Source: Streptomyces ruber
GTDB lineage: Bacteria; Actinomycetota; Actinomycetes; Streptomycetales; Streptomycetaceae
DNA length: 64,000 nt
Assembly (NCBI RefSeq): GCF_014648075.1
Contig: NZ_BMQK01000004.1
Coordinates: 62,001 to 126,000 of the forward strand
Reading direction: 5' to 3'
Shown one piece after another: positions 59,286 to 64,000 of this stretch; within the stretch, counting starts at the first letter, position 1; each line of letters starts with the position of its first letter. The position numbers were made by a program, and so were the translations under genes. The notes under the pieces were generated by a model. The model worked only from the letters and a program-made list of their open reading frames with translations. It was not told where the DNA came from and did no database searches.

Positions 59286-61280
59286 ATGAGCGCCCCCACT
59301 CCGGCCCCAGGCGACGACAGGCCCCGCGACGGGTACTACCCGGACCCCTCCATTCCTGGATACGTCCGGTACTGGAACGGCGCCGCCTGGGTGCCGGGTA
59401 CGAGCCGCCCGGCACCCGCCGACGGCGAAACGCTCGCCCCACCACCGGGCGCACGCCCCACCGAACCGGCACCCGTGGAAGAAACGGGTCCGCACTTCTT
59501 CGACGAGGACCCGCAGCCCGGCGGGACGCCCGCGCCCGGCACGGCGGGGTCTACCGGGTCCGGTGCGCCGACCGGGTCCGGTGCGTCGGCCGGGTCCGGT
59601 GTGTCGGCAGGGTCCGCCTCCTCTGCCGGGCTGACCGGGGCTGCCGGTCAGGCCGCGTCCGGCGGGTCGGCCGGGGCCGCTGGGCATGTGGCATCCGGCG
59701 GGGCGGCTGGGCCGGCCGGGGCCGGCGGGGCGTCCGGGTTCGGCGCATCTGCTGGTCATGCCGCGTCCAGTGGGTCGCCAGGGGCGGCCTCGTCCGCCGG
59801 GGCCGCCGGGGCCGCCGGGTCTGCCGGGCACGTGGCATCCGGCGGAACGGCCGGGCATGCCGCATCTGCCGGTCACCCCGCGTCCGGTGGGGCGCCGGGC
59901 GCGGCCTCGTCCGCCGGGGCGGCCGGGCCCGCCGGGTCCGCCGCACCCGTGGGGCCCACCGCCCCCACCGCCCCCGCCGCGCCGGCCACCTCCACCGGTG
60001 AGCCGGAGCAGGCGCCCCCGGCCGGGGGCCCGCACGGTGGCAGGCCCGAGCCCGCGTCCGCGTGGGGTGCCGACCGTGCCCGGCAGTCCGGCTTCGGCGG
60101 TGACCAGGACCGCAGGGTCTCCTGGGGCGCGCCCCGGGGCGCCGACCCGCGCAAGCCGGCCGCGCAGCAGGAGGGCGCCGGCGAGGCCGCGCGTACGGCG
60201 GGCGACGACGGCCCGGCGGCCGCTCCTCCCGCGCAGGCGCAGGACCAGGACGCCCAGCCGGGCACCTTCGTGTTCCGCCGCCCGGCGGCCGGCGCACAGC
60301 CGCAGGCCCCCGAGGCCGCGCAGCAGGAGGGCACCCTCACGTTCCGGGCCGTTCCGCGCGCCCGGCGGCAGGGCGGGAACACGGGCGCCCCAGCCCGGGC
60401 CGGGGACCGGACACCGCCCGCGGCACCGTCGCCCGCCCGGCCGACGACCCCGGCCGGCCCGCAGCAGGCTCCCCAGCCGGTCCCCCAGCAGGTCCCGCAA
60501 CAGGCCTCCCAGCAGGTCCCGCAACAGGCCTCCCAGCAGGCGGCCCCGCAGGCACCCGCCCAGACTCCTCCGCCCACCCCCGGTCACCAGCAGCCCGGCG
60601 GCGGCCCCGTCCCCACGCCCATGACACCCGGCCCCGGCGGCGGCCAGCACTCCTGGGCCCAGCAGGTGCACCACCTCGCCGCCGGCGGTCCCGCGGCCGC
60701 GGGCACCCCGGCCGGCAGCGGCGACCAGCCCGTCGCGCCCTGGAAGCCGGTGGTCCAGGACCCGTTCGCGGCCGCGGTCCTGAACCAGGCCGCCGCCCGG
60801 CCGGCGGGTCTCGGCAAGCGGCTGGCCGCCCGGCTGCTGGACACCCTCGTCGTCGGCGCCGTCACCGCCGTGGCCGCGGTGCCGCTCGGCGGCAAGGCCC
60901 TCGACCACGTCAACGGCAAGATCGACGCGGCCAAGCTCTCCGGCGAGCAGGTCACCGTCTGGCTGCTCGACGGCACGACCTCGGTCTACCTCGGCATCGT
61001 GCTCGCCGTGCTGCTCGTCTTCGGCGCCCTCTACGAGGCGCTGCCCACCGCCAAGTGGGGCCACACGCTCGGCAAGAAGCTGCTCGGCCTGGAGGTCCGG
61101 GACATAGAGGGTCACGAGCCGCCGTCCTTCGCCCTCGCCCTGCGCCGCTGGCTGGTCTACAGCGTGCCGGGCGTGCTCGGCATCGGGATCGTCGGCGTCC
61201 TGTGGTGTCTGTTCGACCGGCCCTGGCACCAGTGCTGGCACGACAAGGCGGCCCACACGTTCGTGGCCGGGCGGTCGTAG
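59286..61280 (+). CDS. RDD-family membrane protein with DUF2510 and a long low-complexity linker
   Basis: The product is 664 residues. Residues about 15-40 are a DUF2510 motif (DGYYPDPSIPGYVRYWNGAA). Residues about 85-490 are low complexity: first Gly/Ala/Ser-rich (GSGAPTGSGASAGSG, GAAGAAGSAGHVASGG), then Pro/Gln-rich (QQVPQQASQQVPQQASQQ). The RDD domain is about 505-660 (LGKRLAARLLDTLVVGAVTA, TLGKKLLGLEVRD, DRPWHQCWHDKAAHTFV) with three to four membrane helices. RDD proteins are poorly understood; some are Na+/H+ antiporters. The next gene encodes a second RDD protein. Confidence 0.88.
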   Translation: MSAPTPAPGDDRPRDGYYPDPSIPGYVRYWNGAAWVPGTSRPAPADGETLAPPPGARPTEPAPVEETGPHFFDEDPQPGGTPAPGTAGSTGSGAPTGSGASAGSGVSAGSASSAGLTGAAGQAASGGSAGAAGHVASGGAAGPAGAGGASGFGASAGHAASSGSPGAASSAGAAGAAGSAGHVASGGTAGHAASAGHPASGGAPGAASSAGAAGPAGSAAPVGPTAPTAPAAPATSTGEPEQAPPAGGPHGGRPEPASAWGADRARQSGFGGDQDRRVSWGAPRGADPRKPAAQQEGAGEAARTAGDDGPAAAPPAQAQDQDAQPGTFVFRRPAAGAQPQAPEAAQQEGTLTFRAVPRARRQGGNTGAPARAGDRTPPAAPSPARPTTPAGPQQAPQPVPQQVPQQASQQVPQQASQQAAPQAPAQTPPPTPGHQQPGGGPVPTPMTPGPGGGQHSWAQQVHHLAAGGPAAAGTPAGSGDQPVAPWKPVVQDPFAAAVLNQAAARPAGLGKRLAARLLDTLVVGAVTAVAAVPLGGKALDHVNGKIDAAKLSGEQVTVWLLDGTTSVYLGIVLAVLLVFGALYEALPTAKWGHTLGKKLLGLEVRDIEGHEPPSFALALRRWLVYSVPGVLGIGIVGVLWCLFDRPWHQCWHDKAAHTFVAGRS

Positions 61281-61371
61281 GCCGCGCCGGCGCCGGTCCC
61301 GTACCTGATCCCGTACTCCGGACGGCCTCCCGCCGGATGCGGAGCCGGAGGGTTCGCGGTCGACTCGGGCC

Positions 61372-62037
61372 ATGAGCACCGAACCGCCGCCCCCCGGCTC
61401 CGGTCAGCCCCCGGACGACGACCCGTTCCGGAAGCAGCCCCCTCCCGCCGGGGGCAACCCGTACGGGGCGGGCGGCCCCGGCGGCCCGTACGGCGGCGGC
61501 CCGTACGGCGGCGGCCCGTACGGTGGTGACCCCTACGGCAGCGGACCGTACGGCGGCGGCCCCCACGGCGACGACCCCCTCGCCGGGATGCCGCCGCTCG
61601 CCGACGGCGGCAAACGGGTGCTCGCCCGCGTCATCGACATGATCCTCGTCGGCGTGGTGCTCGTGCTGCTGGGCTGGGCCCTCTTCCGCAGCACGATCTA
61701 CTCCATCGACGCGGACGACCTGGACCACGGCCGCAACCTCGGCCACGAAGTGCTCGCCGCCGTGCTCTACATCGCGTACGACACCTTCTTCACCGCCCGC
61801 AACGGGCAGACCCCCGGGAAGCGGCTGATGCGGCTGCGCACGGCGGAGCTCGGTGACGGCTCCACGCCCTCCGTGCGGGTCGCGCTGGTCCGCGCGGCCG
61901 TGCTGTGGATCCCGTTCGCGTTCTGCTGCGCCTGCTTCTGGATCGCGATCACGGGCGGCTGGAGCTTCTTCGACCGGCCGTACCGGCAGGGCCTCCACGA
62001 CAAGGCGGCCCGGACGGTGGTCGTCAGTACCGGTTGA
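61372..62037 (+). CDS. RDD-family membrane protein
   Basis: The product is 221 residues. The first ~75 are Gly/Pro/Tyr-rich with PYGGG repeats. The RDD domain (about 78-220) has GGKRVLARVIDMILVGVVLV, the second-motif TPGKRLMRLRTAELGDGSTP, and FFDRPYRQGLHDKAARTVVV. It lies 91 bp after the larger RDD gene and probably shares its transcript. Its 3' end overlaps the convergent small membrane protein gene by 14 bp. Confidence 0.88.
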   Translation: MSTEPPPPGSGQPPDDDPFRKQPPPAGGNPYGAGGPGGPYGGGPYGGGPYGGDPYGSGPYGGGPHGDDPLAGMPPLADGGKRVLARVIDMILVGVVLVLLGWALFRSTIYSIDADDLDHGRNLGHEVLAAVLYIAYDTFFTARNGQTPGKRLMRLRTAELGDGSTPSVRVALVRAAVLWIPFAFCCACFWIAITGGWSFFDRPYRQGLHDKAARTVVVSTG

Positions 62038-62305
62038 CCGCCCGCGACGCGGACAGCGAAGCCTCCTCGCGCCGGGCCGGCGCGTCCTGCTCCGCGGAGG
62101 ACGCCGCCGGGACCGGGCGCCCCCGCCCGGCCGTCCGCGGCTGCGGGACGGTCATCGCGACGAGCAGCCCGAGAGCGAGCGCGGCGACCGCTATCAGGAC
62201 GATCGCGGCGCCCGAACTCGTCTGGGACAACAGCAGCATGGCTAGCGTGGACAGGATCACGGTGCAGGAACCGTAGGCGAGCTGTGCGGTCGTCGGACGA
62301 GGCAT
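62024..62305 (-). CDS. Small membrane protein
   Basis: The product is 93 residues. Two hydrophobic helices (about 9-27, SCTVILSTLAMLLLSQ, and 32-52, AAIVLIAVAALALGLLVAMT) are followed by a polar tail ending SLSASRAVNRY. No conserved motif is recognised. GAGGAC lies upstream of ATG 62305. It is convergent with, and overlaps by 14 bp, the RDD gene. Function unknown. Confidence 0.7.
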   Translation of the reverse strand: MPRPTTAQLAYGSCTVILSTLAMLLLSQTSSGAAIVLIAVAALALGLLVAMTVPQPRTAGRGRPVPAASSAEQDAPARREEASLSASRAVNRY

Positions 62306-62768
62306 GGCAATCGTGTCCTCGGGTGGGGTCTCCCCGTGCCTCTCTCAAGGGGGAGGGGGCGGATATGGCGAAGCGGATATACGAATCAAAGGTGTGGCAA
62401 CGGTGTCGGCTTGGCAATCCGCCGACAACAGGCAGTTCCGCCAATCGACTCTATTCGCCAGGGTGCCCGAGGGGAACCGGAGGTAAGCACGAGCCCGGCC
62501 CCGGCCGCGGTGCATGGGGGGCGCACGGAGTCATCCTGTCCAGCAACCGGACGGAATCGCGCGCCGGTTCGAAACACGGCGGAAACGTCCGGATAACGGA
62601 CGGGTGTCTCGCATAACGCACTTGTCTTGTTCAAGTCAAGGTCTGTTTTTTCGCTCGAAAGTCAGATCGAATGACGTCACTTGGCTACACGCGTATACCG
62701 CGCGCGGATCCCCCGTCATCAGGACCGGACCCCCCTTCCGCGCGACCGGACGCGGGGGAGGACCTCAA
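62306..62768. promoter_or_regulatory. Divergent intergenic region before the M6 protease gene
   Basis: No gene is seen in these 463 bp; the plus-strand frames lack ribosome sites and homologous character. Base composition drops noticeably between 62370 and 62680, as expected for promoters of the secreted protease gene (right) and the small membrane protein gene (left). No certain -35/-10 pair was identified. Confidence 0.45.
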
Positions 62769-64000
62769 GTGACGAGTAGACCCTGGACGTTCAGGGCGGC
62801 CGCCGTCGGCGTCGCGTTCGCGGCGACCGCCGCGACGTTCTCCACCTTCACGGTGGCGCAGGCCGCCGAGGGTGCGGCCCCGGCCGCCGTGGAGCGGCAG
62901 GACCCGGCGGAGCACCAGCACGTCGAGCACGACCTCGAAGGGCCGCTGAGCAAGACTCAGGAGGCCCAGCGCGAGGAGGCTCTGCGGCAGGTCATATCCG
63001 GCGAGGCCGACGTGCAGAGGCGCGACGGCTCGCAGGTCGTGGAGCTGAAGGGCAAGGACAAGGGCAAGGGCAAGAAGGACAAGAGCAAGTACGTCGAGCT
63101 CGGCCGCGAGAAGACCGACAAGATCTTCACGATCCTCGTCGAGTTCGGTGACCAGATCGACAGCCGCTACGGCGGCACGCCCGGCCCGCTGCACAACCAG
63201 ATAGCCCAGCCGGACCCGGCCCAGGACAACTCCACGGCCTGGCAGGCGGACTACGACCGCGAGCACTACGAGAACCTGTACTTCGGCACCGGCAAGAACA
63301 CCGAGTCGATGAAGAAGTACTACGAGAAGCAGTCCTCGGGCCGCTACTCGATCGACGGCGAGGTCAGCGACTGGGTCAAGGTCCCCTTCAACGAGGCCCG
63401 TTACGGCAACAACGCCTGCGGCCAGTCCACCTGCAACAGCGTGTGGAACGTGGTCAGCGACGGCCTCACCGCGTACGTGGCCGACCAGAAGGCGGCCGGC
63501 AAGACCGACGCCGACATCAAGGCGGACCTGGCCCAGTACGACCAGTGGGACCGCTACGACTTCGACGGCGACGGCGACTTCAACGAGCCCGACGGCTACG
63601 TCGACCACTTCCAGATCGTGCACGCCGGCGAGGACGAGTCCGCGGGCGGCGGCGCGCAGGGCGAGGACGCGATCTGGGCCCACCGCTGGTACGCGTTCGG
63701 CACCGACGCGGGCGCCACGGGCCCCGAGGGCAACAAGCTGGGCGGCACCCAGGTCGGCGACACCGGCATCTGGGTCGGCGACTACACCATCCAGCCGGAG
63801 AACGGCGGACTCGGCGTCTTCGCCCACGAGTACGGCCACGACCTCGGTCTGCCGGACCACTACGACACCGCGGGCGGCGAGAACTCCACCGGTTTCTGGA
63901 CCCTGATGTCCTCGGGCTCCTGGCTCGGCACGGGCAAGGGCGAGATCGGCGACCTGCCGGGCGACATGACCGCCTGGGACAAGCTCCAGCTCGGCTGGCT
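62769..64000 (+). CDS. Secreted M6 family metalloprotease (immune inhibitor A-like), 5' part
   Basis: The gene runs off the right edge; about 410 residues are visible, from GTG 62769 with GGGGGAGGA upstream. A signal peptide (FRAAAVGVAFAATAATFSTF, cleavage near AQAAEG) is followed by a Lys/Gly-rich segment (KGKDKGKGKKDKSKY) in the prodomain. The catalytic zinc motif is FAHEYGHDLGLPDHYD (HExxHxxGxxD), and FTILVEFGDQ marks the start of the M6 domain. It is predicted to degrade extracellular proteins. Calcium-type acidic loops (DFDGDGDFNEPDGY) are present. The C-terminal part is missing. Confidence 0.92.
   Translation, partial: MTSRPWTFRAAAVGVAFAATAATFSTFTVAQAAEGAAPAAVERQDPAEHQHVEHDLEGPLSKTQEAQREEALRQVISGEADVQRRDGSQVVELKGKDKGKGKKDKSKYVELGREKTDKIFTILVEFGDQIDSRYGGTPGPLHNQIAQPDPAQDNSTAWQADYDREHYENLYFGTGKNTESMKKYYEKQSSGRYSIDGEVSDWVKVPFNEARYGNNACGQSTCNSVWNVVSDGLTAYVADQKAAGKTDADIKADLAQYDQWDRYDFDGDGDFNEPDGYVDHFQIVHAGEDESAGGGAQGEDAIWAHRWYAFGTDAGATGPEGNKLGGTQVGDTGIWVGDYTIQPENGGLGVFAHEYGHDLGLPDHYDTAGGENSTGFWTLMSSGSWLGTGKGEIGDLPGDMTAWDKLQLGW

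Noticed and set aside
62284..62616. 110-residue plus-strand frame before the M6 protease gene
   Set aside because: No homologous character and no ribosome site; it lies in lower-GC DNA that looks like a promoter region.

Overview
The window is a high-GC actinobacterial chromosome segment, almost certainly Streptomyces. It has strong GC bias at third codon positions, frequent GTG/TTG starts, ATGA/GTGA stop-start overlaps, U-tract-less hairpin terminators, and a gene set typical of the conserved core of Streptomyces chromosomes. From memory, the order narK-nnaR-sigU-rsuA-helD-malic enzyme-hupA-murA-yqgE resembles the SCO29xx region of S. coelicolor; no database search was possible here.

Layout. 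1-4.8 kb: end of a membrane glycosyltransferase coupled to an acyltransferase, an AraC-type regulator, a GAF-ANTAR protein and a membrane-anchored secreted protein. 4.9-8.4 kb: nitrate/nitrite transporter NarK, the HemD-like regulator NnaR and a CGNR zinc-finger regulator. 8.8-12.8 kb: ECF sigma factor SigU with its anti-sigma factor RsuA, then a HelD-like RNA polymerase-associated helicase. 13.1-17.2 kb: NAD-type malic enzyme, a 970-bp gene-free block with 125-bp tandem repeats, HupA, and convergent MurA. 17.5-18.4 kb: YqgE and a DUF3039 protein. 18.6-23.7 kb: a four-gene sugar ABC importer/hexosaminidase operon with a DasR-like operator upstream. 24.0-29.1 kb: a coupled three-gene molybdenum hydroxylase-type operon with unusual features. 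29.3-34.2 kb: a SUKH-like protein and a cluster of four GAF-ANTAR proteins. 34.2-38.9 kb: two coupled small proteins divergent from a mini-GntR regulator, a TetR/MFS drug-efflux pair, a VOC protein and another TetR. 39.0-41.0 kb: two coupled PH-domain membrane proteins. 41.1-42.4 kb: tRNA-Cys with a broken second copy, then a long leader RNA before a BldC-like regulator. 42.6-46.6 kb: MFS transporter, a Doc-type toxin-antitoxin pair and an SF2 helicase. 46.9-50.6 kb: IclR regulator, a Lon-domain secreted protease and an ABC exporter with an in-frame 18-bp minisatellite. 50.6-54.4 kb: a four-gene glycine betaine/choline-type ABC importer. 54.4-59.1 kb: an Lrp regulator divergent from hpd, a TPR protein and a GlcD-type FAD oxidase. 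59.3-64 kb: two RDD-family membrane proteins, a small membrane protein, and the 5' part of a secreted M6 immune inhibitor A-like metalloprotease.

Most of the window is housekeeping or regulatory. The parts that look accessory or least explained are 29-42 kb (GAF-ANTAR cluster, small coupled proteins, duplicated tRNA, leader RNA) and the molybdenum hydroxylase operon. In that operon the catalytic subunit lacks the conserved active-site glutamate, and the iron-sulfur subunit carries a disordered N-terminal extension of about 380 residues.
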